The notes under the pieces are model-generated. The model had not been told where the DNA came from and ran no database searches. It was given only the letters and a program-made list of their open reading frames with translations. From assembly GCA_035327305.1 (NCBI GenBank), contig DAOLDL010000005.1, positions 1-64,000 of the forward strand: a stretch of DNA of 64,000 bases, given 5' to 3'. The position numbers and the translations under genes were made by a program. How positions within the stretch are numbered: position 1 is the stretch's first letter; each line of letters begins with the position of its first letter. This document shows, in pieces, positions 33,896 through 42,479 of the stretch. The stretch comes from CALMUP01 sp035327305. GTDB lineage: Bacteria; Verrucomicrobiota; Kiritimatiellia; CAIVKH01.

Positions 33896-36457
33896 ATGGC
33901 TAAACATCTTGTCATTGTGGAATCGCCGGCCAAGGCGAAAACCATCAATAAAATTCTGGGCAAAGATTACGTGGTAAAAGCTTCGATGGGGCATGTCCGC
34001 GATCTTCCGGAAAAAGAAATCGGCGTCGATTTGGAAAAAGGCTTCAAGCCGAAATACGTGGCGATTAAAACACGTGAAAAAGTCATCAAGGAACTTAAAC
34101 AGGTCGCAAAAGATGCCGAGGAAATCATTCTTGCCCCCGACCCTGACCGGGAAGGGGAGGCCATTGCCTGGCATTTGATGGCCGCTTTAAAGGGAACGGT
34201 CCCTCCGGAGAACTTTCACCGTGTCACCTATAACGAAATTACCGCGCCGGCTATTCGCGAGGCATTTTCGCATCCAAGAAAAATCAACCAGAACAAAGTG
34301 GATGCCCAGCAGGCCCGCCGGGTCCTTGATCGCATTGTCGGCTACAAGGTCAGTCCATTATTGTGGCGGCGCATTCGAGGAGCTTCCAGCGCCGGGCGTG
34401 TGCAATCCGTGGCGCTTCGGCTGGTGTGCGACCGGGAAAAAGAAATTCTTAACTTCAAGCCCGAGGCGTATTGGCTGATCGGCGCTCGTGTGCGAAAAAA
34501 TTCGCCTCCGGTCGATCCCTTTGCCATTAAACTTGCCCGCATTGATAATGAGAAGGCGGAAATCAAATCCGCCGAGCAGGCAGAAGCCATTCGCCTCGAC
34601 CTGGAAGGCCGGCGCATGCGCGTGGCATCGCTCAGCAGTAAGGAAATTTCCAAGCGTCCGCAACCTGCTTATATTACCAGTTCGTTGCAACAGGCCGGCA
34701 ACCGCTTTTTTGGGTTTGCCCCGACCCGAACCATGAGGATCGCGCAGAAATTGTATGAAGGTGTCGACACTGGCAGTGGCGTCGTTGGTTTGATCACTTA
34801 CATGCGTACCGATTCCGTGGCAATTTCACCGGTTGCCCAGGAGGCTTGTCGCTCCTTTATTGACCAGCAATTCGGCGCTGAATACCTGCCTGAAAAGCCG
34901 CATGTATATAAAAGCAAGGGCAACGCCCAGGAAGCGCATGAAGCAATCCGCCCCACGGATGTTCATTTGACGCCGGATAAGCTGGCTGGTGTGCTGGATC
35001 CCGATTCATTGAAGTTGTACAAGATGATTTGGCAGAGGTTTGTCGCCAGTCAAATGGCCTCGGCGGTGATCGCCCAGCGGTCCGCGGAAATCGAGGCGAT
35101 TGACGGCGCTTCCAATAAACACGCCTACCTGTTTCGTGCTTCTGCTTCCGAAGTGATTTTTCCCGGTTATATGAAAGTCACCGGAATTGAGAAAGAACGT
35201 AAAAACGACTCCGAGGAAGTTTCCGGCGAAGACGAGGATATCGCACTTCCGCCTCTGACCGAAGGTGAAATGCTTGAGCATCTTGAATGGCTTGAGGAGC
35301 GAAAAGAAACCAATCCGCCTCCACGTTACACCGAGTCCTCGCTGGTCAAGGCGCTCGAAGATAACGGTGTGGGGCGTCCCAGCACGTATGCGCAGACTGT
35401 ATCCACAATTGTGGACCGAGAATATGTCGACAAGGATAAGCGTACGCTGAAACCGACCACAAAAGGCATGATGGTCAACGATTTTCTGGCGCAATACCTG
35501 CCGGAATTGTTTGATATAGGTTTCACCGCTGAAATGGAAAAGGAACTGGACGAAGTGGAGGAGGGTTCTCTTGTCTGGACCTCCATGATGGAGCGGTTTT
35601 ATCAATCCTTCCTCGGCTGGATAGAAAAAGCCAAATCTCCGCCGGCCGACGTGAATGTGGTAACGAACCTGCTCAAGCTTCTCGAAGGTGTAACAAATTG
35701 GGCGCCGGAAACCAAACGCGGGCGCAAAACCTACAGCGACGAAAAATTTGTCCAATCGGTGCGGGAGCAACTTGAAAAGAACGATCCTCCCCTGACCGAC
35801 CGCCAGCAGGAGGCTCTGGTGAAAATGTCGTGCCGGTACAAGGATCAATTGCCGGAAATTGAACCGGTGTTTGCGTCGTTGAATATATCCGACGAGTTGG
35901 TCAAGCACCACGAGCAAAGTTTACCGCCGCGCCCCGAGACGTTGATCAAGCTGGAAATGCTCAAAAAGGTGGAGTTTGATCCGCCGCGTAAAGTTGGCAA
36001 GAAAACGTATGACGACCGGGAGTTTTTGACATCGCTGGACAATCAGGTCACTGGCGGAAAACGTTTGAGTGAAAACCAGGTGCGTTATCTCAATCGCCTG
36101 TTGTTGAAATACGCGCATCAGATTCCGGATTTCGAAAGCCGTAAACCCGAATTGATGCTGGAAGATGAACCCGTTGTGGAAACAGATCCGCACGCCGGGG
36201 AAATTCTGGAGTTGCTTGGAAAAATCACCGAGTGGAAAGAGCCGGTCAAGCGGGGCAATCGCGTTTGGGATGACAAGGAATTCTTCCATTCGCTGGATCG
36301 TCAATTCAAGCAGAAGAAAAGTTTATCGCCACGCCAGGTCGCCGCCATGCGAAAAATGGCCGGTCGATATTCTTCAGCCATTCCGGGTTTTGCCGATCAC
36401 GCCGAACGCCTGCAACTGAAGGCCGGCAAGGGCGGCAAGAAAAATGACGAAGAGTAA
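33896..36457 (+). CDS. topA: DNA topoisomerase I
   Basis: An 853-residue type IA topoisomerase that relaxes negative supercoils. The TOPRIM domain opens with HLVIVESPAKAKTINKIL and has the DPDRE acidic triad at Asp82, Asp84 and Glu86. The active-site tyrosine is Tyr302 in TYMRTDS. Instead of the usual Cys4 zinc fingers, the C-terminus has three copies of an ~85-92-residue repeat (landmarks Tyr613, Tyr705 and Trp791), described separately. It is 22 bp after dprA and its stop overlaps the recombinase gene by 14 bp. Confidence 0.95.
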   Translation: MAKHLVIVESPAKAKTINKILGKDYVVKASMGHVRDLPEKEIGVDLEKGFKPKYVAIKTREKVIKELKQVAKDAEEIILAPDPDREGEAIAWHLMAALKGTVPPENFHRVTYNEITAPAIREAFSHPRKINQNKVDAQQARRVLDRIVGYKVSPLLWRRIRGASSAGRVQSVALRLVCDREKEILNFKPEAYWLIGARVRKNSPPVDPFAIKLARIDNEKAEIKSAEQAEAIRLDLEGRRMRVASLSSKEISKRPQPAYITSSLQQAGNRFFGFAPTRTMRIAQKLYEGVDTGSGVVGLITYMRTDSVAISPVAQEACRSFIDQQFGAEYLPEKPHVYKSKGNAQEAHEAIRPTDVHLTPDKLAGVLDPDSLKLYKMIWQRFVASQMASAVIAQRSAEIEAIDGASNKHAYLFRASASEVIFPGYMKVTGIEKERKNDSEEVSGEDEDIALPPLTEGEMLEHLEWLEERKETNPPPRYTESSLVKALEDNGVGRPSTYAQTVSTIVDREYVDKDKRTLKPTTKGMMVNDFLAQYLPELFDIGFTAEMEKELDEVEEGSLVWTSMMERFYQSFLGWIEKAKSPPADVNVVTNLLKLLEGVTNWAPETKRGRKTYSDEKFVQSVREQLEKNDPPLTDRQQEALVKMSCRYKDQLPEIEPVFASLNISDELVKHHEQSLPPRPETLIKLEMLKKVEFDPPRKVGKKTYDDREFLTSLDNQVTGGKRLSENQVRYLNRLLLKYAHQIPDFESRKPELMLEDEPVVETDPHAGEILELLGKITEWKEPVKRGNRVWDDKEFFHSLDRQFKQKKSLSPRQVAAMRKMAGRYSSAIPGFADHAERLQLKAGKGGKKNDEE
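35650..36400 (+). repeat. Three C-terminal protein repeats in TopA
   Basis: Three diverged copies share a K-R/V-G-x-x-x-Y/W-x-D-x-x-F core, a Ser-Leu/Val and Gln, then L-S/T-x-x-Q and a K/R-Y-x-x-x-I/L-P end. The Tyr/Trp landmark codons fall near 35732, 36008 and 36266, giving periods of 92 and 86 residues. They occupy the place of the zinc-binding domain. Confidence 0.7.
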
Positions 36458-37424
36458 GTCAGGCCCGCGTACTGCTTCACCCGATCCGGCCATGCAGGCG
36501 TTCGCCGATTACCTGCGCGCCGAGCGTGATGCGTCAGAACACACGCTGGCCAATTACCTGATGGATATTCGCCAGTTTATTGAACTGCATTGGGGCGAAA
36601 ATGCCGCCCCGCCATTTGCCTGGAAGCAAGTGGACCGGTTTGCCGCCCGACGCTTCCTCGTATATCAGCAGAAAAGCGAAAAAGAACCGGCCACCTCGCG
36701 CCGCAAATTGTCCAGCCTCCGGTCGTTTTTCAAATTCATGTTGCGGGAAGACATGGTGGCGCTCAATCCTTTCAGCGGTCTCGTCCTGCCCAAGCTATCA
36801 CGCCGGCTTCCCAAAGTCTTGAGTGTTGCCGAAATCGAACGGTTGCTGAATGCGCCCTTTCTACATCGGCTCAACAACGAATCTCCCCGCAACAAAGCGT
36901 GGGATACGTATGCGAGAGACCGCGATGCCGCGATATTGGAAATGTTGTACAGCACCGGCGCCCGGTTGAATGAGCTTGCCGCATTGGGAGAGCGCCACCT
37001 GGACCTTTTGTCCGGCGTTATGACGGTTCGTGGCAAGGGGAAAAAGGAGCGAATGTGTCCGTTGGGTGGTCCGGCGATCAAGGCACTGCGTCGCGCTTTG
37101 GAGGCCCGGGACACGATCTGGCCGCTTCTTGGAAAACCGGGTCGGCCCCCCGCCTTGTTCCTGAACAAATTGGGCGGACGGCTCACTCCGCGCTCCATTG
37201 AACGGATGATGAAAAAATACCTGCTTGCCGTAGGATTGAATCCCGACCTTTCGCCACATGCCTTGCGGCACAGTTTTGCCACGCACCTGCTGGATGCCGG
37301 GGCCGATTTGCGAAGCGTTCAGGAGCTGTTGGGTCATGCCAATTTATCGACCACTCAGATTTACACGCATATTACGATTGAACGTTTGCGCGAAGTATAT
37401 GATAAAGCGCATCCGAAGGCCTGA
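36444..37424 (+). CDS. xerC: XerC/XerD-type tyrosine recombinase
   Basis: A 326-residue site-specific recombinase, probably of the chromosome dimer resolution system. The N-terminal SAM-like domain (DYLRAERDASEHTLANYLMD) precedes the catalytic part: STGARLNELAALG (first Arg), GKGKKERMCPLG (Lys), HALRHSFATHLL (His-x-x-Arg), GHANLSTTQIYTHI (His and nucleophile Tyr307). An ATG 14 bases before the topA stop couples the two. XerC rather than XerD is a guess from the gene order. Confidence 0.9.
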   Translation: MTKSKSGPRTASPDPAMQAFADYLRAERDASEHTLANYLMDIRQFIELHWGENAAPPFAWKQVDRFAARRFLVYQQKSEKEPATSRRKLSSLRSFFKFMLREDMVALNPFSGLVLPKLSRRLPKVLSVAEIERLLNAPFLHRLNNESPRNKAWDTYARDRDAAILEMLYSTGARLNELAALGERHLDLLSGVMTVRGKGKKERMCPLGGPAIKALRRALEARDTIWPLLGKPGRPPALFLNKLGGRLTPRSIERMMKKYLLAVGLNPDLSPHALRHSFATHLLDAGADLRSVQELLGHANLSTTQIYTHITIERLREVYDKAHPKA

Positions 37425-37426
37425 TC

Positions 37427-38743
37427 ATGATCTGGATTATTTACAACATATTGTTTGTCCTGATATTCCCGTTGCTTCTGCCGCATTTTCTCTTTCGCAT
37501 GAAACGGCGCGGCGGATATTCGAAGGATATTACCCAACGGCTGGGCTATTACAGCGATGAAACCGTACTGCAACTTGGAGGAGAGCCACGGATATGGATA
37601 CATGCCGTCAGTGTGGGCGAATTGTACGTTGCGTTGCATTTGATCAAGGAATGGCGCGAACGCGCGCCGGAAACGCGTTTTGCTTTAACGACCACGACAT
37701 CCACCGCGTATGCCATTGCCAAGCGTGAGCTAAGTGAACTTGATGTCGTTTTATATTTTCCCGTCGATTTTCCGCCGATCATGCGTAAAGCATTTGAGGC
37801 CATTGATCCCAAGGCCATTCTTTTGGTGGAAGTGGAATTATGGCCGAACTTGATTCGGATTGCCCGCGAGCGCGGCATACCTGTCATGCTGGTAAATGGC
37901 CGGATGAGCGACCGGTCTTTCAAGGGTTACCGGAAGCTTTCGATGCTGACCAGGCCGCTTCTGGCCGAATTTGACCTGATTGGCGTACAGTCGGATGAAG
38001 ATCTCCGCCGGTTTGTGGCGCTTGGGGCGCCACCGGACAGAACCGTTAATTTTGGAAGCGCCAAATACGATGTCGCGCTGGCTACACCTTTGGGGGAGGG
38101 CGGAAAAGCCCTGGAAGTGATGAGGTCTGCCGGAATCACCGATCAACACCTTGTTTTGTTGGGCGGCTCCACTTGGCCGGGCGAGGAAGATGCCATGGTC
38201 GATCTCTACCGCGGGTTGAAAACGCGCTACCGCAACTTGGTGTTGGTGATTGCGCCGCGTCACGTCGAACGGGCAAATCAAATCGTGGAAGAGCTGAAAC
38301 CACGGGTGGGTAAATTATTGCGGCGTTCGAACATCAAGGAAAAACCGGCAATCTCACCTGCTTATCCGCCAGATGTTTTGCTGATTGATACGACCGGAGA
38401 GCTTAAGCATTTCTATGCCAATGCCGATGTGATTTTCGTCGGCAAAAGTCTGACCCAGCACGGTGGACAAAACATCATCGAACCAGCCTTGTACGGGAAG
38501 CCCGTGGTGGTGGGTCCGAATATGGAAAACTTCGTCGCCATCATGGATGATTTTCTCCAGGAAAATGCTGTGTTACAGGTGAAGGATTTGCAGGGTTTGC
38601 GTCGGGCGGTCGATGATTTGCTTTGCGATCCACAAAAGCGGAGAGCAATCGGTGGAAGCGCCCGTCGTGTTGTGGAAACAAAAGCCGGGTCGCTGGGTCT
38701 GTATCTGGATAAAGTGTTAGCCGCAGGAATTGTCCATTCGTGA
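37427..38743 (+). CDS. waaA: 3-deoxy-D-manno-octulosonic acid transferase (Kdo transferase)
   Basis: A 438-residue GT30 enzyme that adds Kdo to lipid A precursor at the inner membrane. IWIHAVSVGELYVALHLI near residue 50 is the signature, followed by YFPVDFPPIMRKAFEAIDP and VEVELWPNLIR. The GT-B donor domain has LGGSTWPGEEDAMVDLY and HGGQNIIEPALYGKPVVVGP. The N-terminus is a hydrophobic anchor. It starts two bases after the xer stop and ends in a GTGA overlap with the next gene. Together with lpxK, waaF and msbA it indicates a complete LPS. Confidence 0.95.
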   Translation: MIWIIYNILFVLIFPLLLPHFLFRMKRRGGYSKDITQRLGYYSDETVLQLGGEPRIWIHAVSVGELYVALHLIKEWRERAPETRFALTTTTSTAYAIAKRELSELDVVLYFPVDFPPIMRKAFEAIDPKAILLVEVELWPNLIRIARERGIPVMLVNGRMSDRSFKGYRKLSMLTRPLLAEFDLIGVQSDEDLRRFVALGAPPDRTVNFGSAKYDVALATPLGEGGKALEVMRSAGITDQHLVLLGGSTWPGEEDAMVDLYRGLKTRYRNLVLVIAPRHVERANQIVEELKPRVGKLLRRSNIKEKPAISPAYPPDVLLIDTTGELKHFYANADVIFVGKSLTQHGGQNIIEPALYGKPVVVGPNMENFVAIMDDFLQENAVLQVKDLQGLRRAVDDLLCDPQKRRAIGGSARRVVETKAGSLGLYLDKVLAAGIVHS

Positions 38744-39114
38744 AAACGGTGGCCCGGGTGAGTTGGATACACGAAGCCGATGCGCTTCGCATGCGATTGA
38801 ACTCATACGGAATCGAAGTTTTTATTCCCGATGAATCTGTGGTCACCGCCGATCCGATCCTGGGCAATGCCGTGGGAGGCATCAGGATTCAAGTTCGCGA
38901 CGAGGATTATGAAGAATCCGTGGAAATTCTGGGACAAAAAATCGAGTCGGCTGAAGATAGCGAGTTAGTCTGTCCGGAATGTGGCTCAAGCGACATATTT
39001 TATGAAAAAATGTCACGCCAGATGTTTTTTATCGGCATTTTATTGCTTGGCATTCCTTTTCTGGTCTTAAAGCAGAATTATTGCTGTCGGGTTTGCGGCG
39101 CGACGTGGAAATAG
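38740..39114 (+). CDS. DUF2007-type protein with a zinc ribbon split by a membrane segment
   Basis: A 124-residue protein starting at a GTG inside the waaA stop. Residues 1-70 resemble DUF2007 signal-transducing-like domains (WIHEADALRMRLNSYGIEVFIPDE). Residues 75-124 form two zinc knuckles, CPECG and CRVCG, separated by a hydrophobic run MFFIGILLLGIPFLVL. If that run crosses the membrane the two knuckles would lie on opposite sides, so it may instead be a buried hairpin. Function is unknown; it is coupled to waaA. Confidence 0.75.
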   Translation: MKTVARVSWIHEADALRMRLNSYGIEVFIPDESVVTADPILGNAVGGIRIQVRDEDYEESVEILGQKIESAEDSELVCPECGSSDIFYEKMSRQMFFIGILLLGIPFLVLKQNYCCRVCGATWK

Positions 39115-39238
39115 CGCGCTTGCTGTTTTGATCGAGAATACCCATCCGAATGGCGGCCTGTCCCGGCAGTTGAAATTGGCGTAATAAACCTTGCTATGGT
39201 ACATTCAACCTGCTAACCGGAATTGAAACCACCGCATA

Positions 39239-39305
39239 CGCAGAAAGGCGCGGTCAATGTACTTGTTTATTTTTTCTGCGATATCAGCGTAATCTGCGGT
39301 TAATA
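39239..39305. repeat. Inverted repeat and short tandem motif upstream of the cobalamin adenosyltransferase gene
   Basis: CGCAGAAA (39239-39246) and TTTCTGCG (39273-39280) are perfect inverted arms with a 26-base loop. The right arm begins a near-tandem series TTTCTGCGATA, TATCAGCGTAA, AATCTGCGGTTAA ending about 39303. The 39115-39328 gap (214 bp) shows no gene and no cobalamin-riboswitch B12 box that I can see. Confidence 0.45.
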
Positions 39306-39328
39306 GAGTCTAGTTGGTGGGTTAAAGC

Positions 39329-39868
39329 ATGACAAACAGCATCACAACCAAAGTCGGCGACAGGGGAACAACATTTTTGTTTTCGGGGGAGGAAGTTCCC
39401 AAAGATTCGCCCCGCACCGACGCTTATGGCGACATTGACGAATTGGTCAGCGTTCTGGGTGTTGCCCGTTCGCAATCCACCAAGCCGGATATCATCGAGA
39501 CCTTGTTCTGGTTGCAGGTAGAACTGTTTGTTGTAGCGACGGAACTCGCCACGGAAACCGCCAGCCTGATGTTGGTTCGGGAGCGAATCGATGAAAAACG
39601 CGTTTCCGAGCTTGAGCAACGCCGCGATGCTCTTGAAAAAAACATCAATATGCCCAACGGGTTTATCATTCCCGGCGGCACACCGGTGGCCGCCATCATC
39701 GATCACGCCCGCACCATTGCGCGGCGATGCGAACGCAAAGCCGTCGGTCTCGCCCGCGAGGGTCTGATTGATAATTCGCATTTAATCATCTGGCTCAACC
39801 GGCTTTCCGATTTTCTGTGGCTTCTTGCCCGCTACGAAGAAGGCGATGCCACTGTGCTGAAACCATGA
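39329..39868 (+). CDS. Cob(I)yrinic acid a,c-diamide adenosyltransferase, PduO type
   Basis: A 179-residue enzyme that adenosylates cobalamin with ATP. The N-terminal ATP-loop TTKVGDRGTTFLFSGEE and the conserved RTDAYGDIDELVSVLG are diagnostic, as is the C-terminal RTIARRCERKAV. It overlaps murB by four bases (ATGA), so translation is coupled though the roles differ. It shows that the host uses adenosylcobalamin. Confidence 0.93.
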   Translation: MTNSITTKVGDRGTTFLFSGEEVPKDSPRTDAYGDIDELVSVLGVARSQSTKPDIIETLFWLQVELFVVATELATETASLMLVRERIDEKRVSELEQRRDALEKNINMPNGFIIPGGTPVAAIIDHARTIARRCERKAVGLAREGLIDNSHLIIWLNRLSDFLWLLARYEEGDATVLKP

Positions 39869-40818
39869 CGGAAACCGAAAACCTGTTTTCTGAAGAATTG
39901 CAGGCATACCTGAATGATGCCGGCACGGAAATTATCCCTGGCGCGGCGCTATCGCATTTCACGACCTTTCGGATTGGCGGACCTTGTCCGGCATTGGTGA
40001 ATTGCCATGACGCCAAAAGTTTTCTGCTGTCGTGGGAGGTCTTGATCAAATCCGGTCACCAACCGTTGTTGATTGGAGGTGGTTCCAATCTTTTGGTCAG
40101 TGACGCCGGCATATCGAATGTCGTGGTTCGTTATGTTGAGGATGATCTGGTATTGGTCAGGGAAGACGGTTTGTTTCGCGTTTCGGCGGGAGTTATGCTG
40201 GACGATCTTGCCCGGATCACTGCGGAGTCGGGACTGGATGGTTTGGTTTCCTGCTCGGGGATTCCCGGAACGGTGGGCGGGGCAATCGCAGGTAACGCCG
40301 GCGCTTTCGGCGAACAGATCGGCGACCGCGTCGCTTACCTCGAAGTTCTCGACAGGAGCGGTCACTTCCAGATCAGGAAACCAAACGAACTGGGATTCGC
40401 TTATCGCGCCTCGAATATTCCCGCTTCGGGTGATGTGGTGGTTTCGGCTTTATTGCAATTGGATGAAGCGCCGCCTTCGCCATTGCTAACCCGGCGCGCG
40501 GAAATTCTTGAATTGCGTAAAATCAAGCATCCGGACTGGGGAACAATTCCCACCGCAGGAAGTTTTTTCAAAAATATCGAGCCGACGTCGAAGGCGGAAC
40601 GCCGGCAAGCCGCCGGGTGGTTTCTCGAACAGTCTGGCGCTTTGAATATGCGGGTGGGCGGTGCGCGAACATTTGAGAAGCACGCTAATATAATCATCGC
40701 CGAGCCGGGATGCCGGGCCGATGATGTGGCCGCATTATCGCGTAAGATGGCTGATGCCGTACTGCAGAAGTTTGGAATTGCATTAGAACGGGAAGTCAAA
40801 ATGATAGGGGACTTTTAA
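39865..40818 (+). CDS. murB: UDP-N-acetylenolpyruvoylglucosamine reductase
   Basis: A 317-residue FAD enzyme of peptidoglycan synthesis, reducing UDP-GlcNAc-enolpyruvate to UDP-MurNAc. The FAD-binding part has IGGGSNLLVSDAG and GIPGTVGGAIAGNAGAFG; the catalytic serine lies in TAGSFFKNIEP and the Glu near EREVKMIG at the end. The ATG at 39865 overlaps the adenosyltransferase stop. An alternative start 48 bases upstream lies inside that gene. No other mur genes adjoin. Confidence 0.95.
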   Translation: MTETENLFSEELQAYLNDAGTEIIPGAALSHFTTFRIGGPCPALVNCHDAKSFLLSWEVLIKSGHQPLLIGGGSNLLVSDAGISNVVVRYVEDDLVLVREDGLFRVSAGVMLDDLARITAESGLDGLVSCSGIPGTVGGAIAGNAGAFGEQIGDRVAYLEVLDRSGHFQIRKPNELGFAYRASNIPASGDVVVSALLQLDEAPPSPLLTRRAEILELRKIKHPDWGTIPTAGSFFKNIEPTSKAERRQAAGWFLEQSGALNMRVGGARTFEKHANIIIAEPGCRADDVAALSRKMADAVLQKFGIALEREVKMIGDF

Positions 40819-40835
40819 CCACAGGTGTTTTCGAA

Positions 40836-41522
40836 ATGTCCATGTCCATAACCAATGAAATATTGACCGTGCGCGACATGCGCTGGTTCGGATCCGATGT
40901 GTTCGAGCTGTCGCTGGATCGCGGCGGATTGGAGTTCACACCCGGCGATTGCCTCGCTCTGTTTGCCGCGGATGGTAGAGTCTCCCGACCCTACAGCATT
41001 TCCTCGGGAATTTACGACGACGCGATAAAATTCGTCATACGAAAAATGCCGGGAGGTGTGGTCAGCACGTTTCTGGCAAGCCGCTCGCCGGGAGATTCCA
41101 TTCGGGTCAGTCCGCCGTTCGGCTGGTTTCGGCCGGGCGAACATGGCGGAAAGCGCCCCTTTGTTTTTCTGGCCACCGGAACCGGTGTGGCCCCGTTTCT
41201 GGCCTATTTGCGATCGCGCCCTGATCATCTACCCGTGGCGTGTTATTATGGTGTCCGGCATCGGGCGGACCTGATAGAAGCCGATTGGTTGATTAAAGCC
41301 GCCTCCGCGCGTATCGCCGTGTCGAGGGAAAACGTTTCCGGACTGCACCACGGACGGATTACGGATTTATTGGACGAGTTGCCTCGGGCGGACGGTACGG
41401 ATTATTACTTGTGTGGCCTGGATGCCATGATCGATGAAATTACCGTGTGGTTGGAAAAGCGCGGAGTGGATATCACACATATTCATCGCGAATGTTTTTT
41501 CAACGCGTCATATTACGCATAA
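40836..41522 (+). CDS. FAD/NAD(P)-binding ferredoxin reductase-like oxidoreductase
   Basis: A 228-residue protein with the flavin-binding barrel (RPYSISSGIYDDAIKFVIRK, the RxYS motif) and the NAD(P)-binding half (FLATGTGVAPFLAYL, then CGLDAMIDEI). No iron-sulfur domain is present, so it is like flavodoxin/ferredoxin-NADP reductases (Fpr). The end CFFNASYYA is aromatic, as in that family. An ATG at 40842 is an alternative. It ends directly at the start of the DnaJ-like gene. Confidence 0.85.
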   Translation: MSMSITNEILTVRDMRWFGSDVFELSLDRGGLEFTPGDCLALFAADGRVSRPYSISSGIYDDAIKFVIRKMPGGVVSTFLASRSPGDSIRVSPPFGWFRPGEHGGKRPFVFLATGTGVAPFLAYLRSRPDHLPVACYYGVRHRADLIEADWLIKAASARIAVSRENVSGLHHGRITDLLDELPRADGTDYYLCGLDAMIDEITVWLEKRGVDITHIHRECFFNASYYA

Positions 41523-42479
41523 ATGAAATACAAGGATTACTACAACATTCTGGGAGTGTCCCGTTCGGCTACGGATGAAGAGATAAAGAAAGCGTACCGA
41601 AAGCTCGCCCGAAAATATCATCCCGATGTAAACAAAGGCCGGGAGGCCGAGGAAAAATTCAAGGAAGTCACCGAGGCTTACGAAGTAATCGGTGACCCGG
41701 CGAAGCGAAAACGCTACGATGAATTCGGGTCGAATTGGAAAGCCGGAGACGATTTCCGCCCGCCGCCGGGTTGGCAATCCACCACCTATTCCACGTCGGG
41801 GGACCAGGGTCCGTTTGCCGGCGGTGATTTCAGCGATTTCTTCGAGGCATTTTTCGGGCGTTCAGGCATGGGCGGGCGGGGCGCTGGTCGAGGTCACATG
41901 TTTCGCGAGCAAGGTGTCGATCATGAGGCTGACATCGATTTATCGGTAGAAGAAACATTTCACGGGGTCAAAAAAGAAATCAGTTTGCGTACGACGACTG
42001 TGGATGACCATGGCCGCGTGTTGCATGGGACAAGGCAATTAAGCGTCACCATTCCTCCCGGCACAACCAATGGCGCCCGTATTCGGCTGGCCGGGCAAGG
42101 TGGCGCGGGGCGCGGCGGCGGAGGCGCCGGCGATCTCTACCTTCGCGTTCATGTGCGCGCCCATCCGGTTTATTCGGTACGAGGCCACGATCTGGAAATG
42201 GATTTGAAGGTAACGCCGTGGGAGGCGGCCTTGGGGGGCAAGGTGGAAGTTCCACTGTTGGATGGCAAGCGTGCGGCGCTCAAGTTGCCGCCCGGATCTC
42301 AAAGCGGCGCGCAATTAAAACTGCGCGGCAAAGGTCTGCCGCGCGGTGGTGGTCACGAGCCTGGGGATCTGGTGGTGCGGATCATGATTCATGTTCCCCG
42401 CCACATGTCCGATCGAGAAGTGGAATTGATGAAAGAATTCGGTCGGATTTCCTCCTTCAATCCTCGTGCGTCCTCTTGA
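41523..42479 (+). CDS. CbpA-type DnaJ-domain chaperone
   Basis: A 318-residue co-chaperone. The J domain (residues 1-70) has HPD at 33-35 in KYHPDVNKG. A Gly/Phe-rich linker with FFEAFFGRSGMGGRGAGRG follows, then two peptide-binding domains (IDLSVEETFHGVKKEI and DLEMDLKVTPWEAALGG). The Cys-rich zinc finger of DnaJ is missing, as in CbpA. It would stimulate DnaK. The ATG follows the previous stop with no gap, and the 3' end overlaps the convergent SDR gene by 23 bp. Confidence 0.92.
   Translation: MKYKDYYNILGVSRSATDEEIKKAYRKLARKYHPDVNKGREAEEKFKEVTEAYEVIGDPAKRKRYDEFGSNWKAGDDFRPPPGWQSTTYSTSGDQGPFAGGDFSDFFEAFFGRSGMGGRGAGRGHMFREQGVDHEADIDLSVEETFHGVKKEISLRTTTVDDHGRVLHGTRQLSVTIPPGTTNGARIRLAGQGGAGRGGGGAGDLYLRVHVRAHPVYSVRGHDLEMDLKVTPWEAALGGKVEVPLLDGKRAALKLPPGSQSGAQLKLRGKGLPRGGGHEPGDLVVRIMIHVPRHMSDREVELMKEFGRISSFNPRASS

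Noticed and set aside
35006..35917. Minus-strand open frame of about 300 codons inside topA
   Set aside because: It is antisense to conserved TopA and its sequence shows only repetitive Phe/His-rich composition, no family motif.
39115..39328. Cobalamin riboswitch upstream of the adenosyltransferase gene
   Set aside because: No B12-box-like sequence or suitable multi-stem leader could be seen; the region has only the inverted repeat reported.
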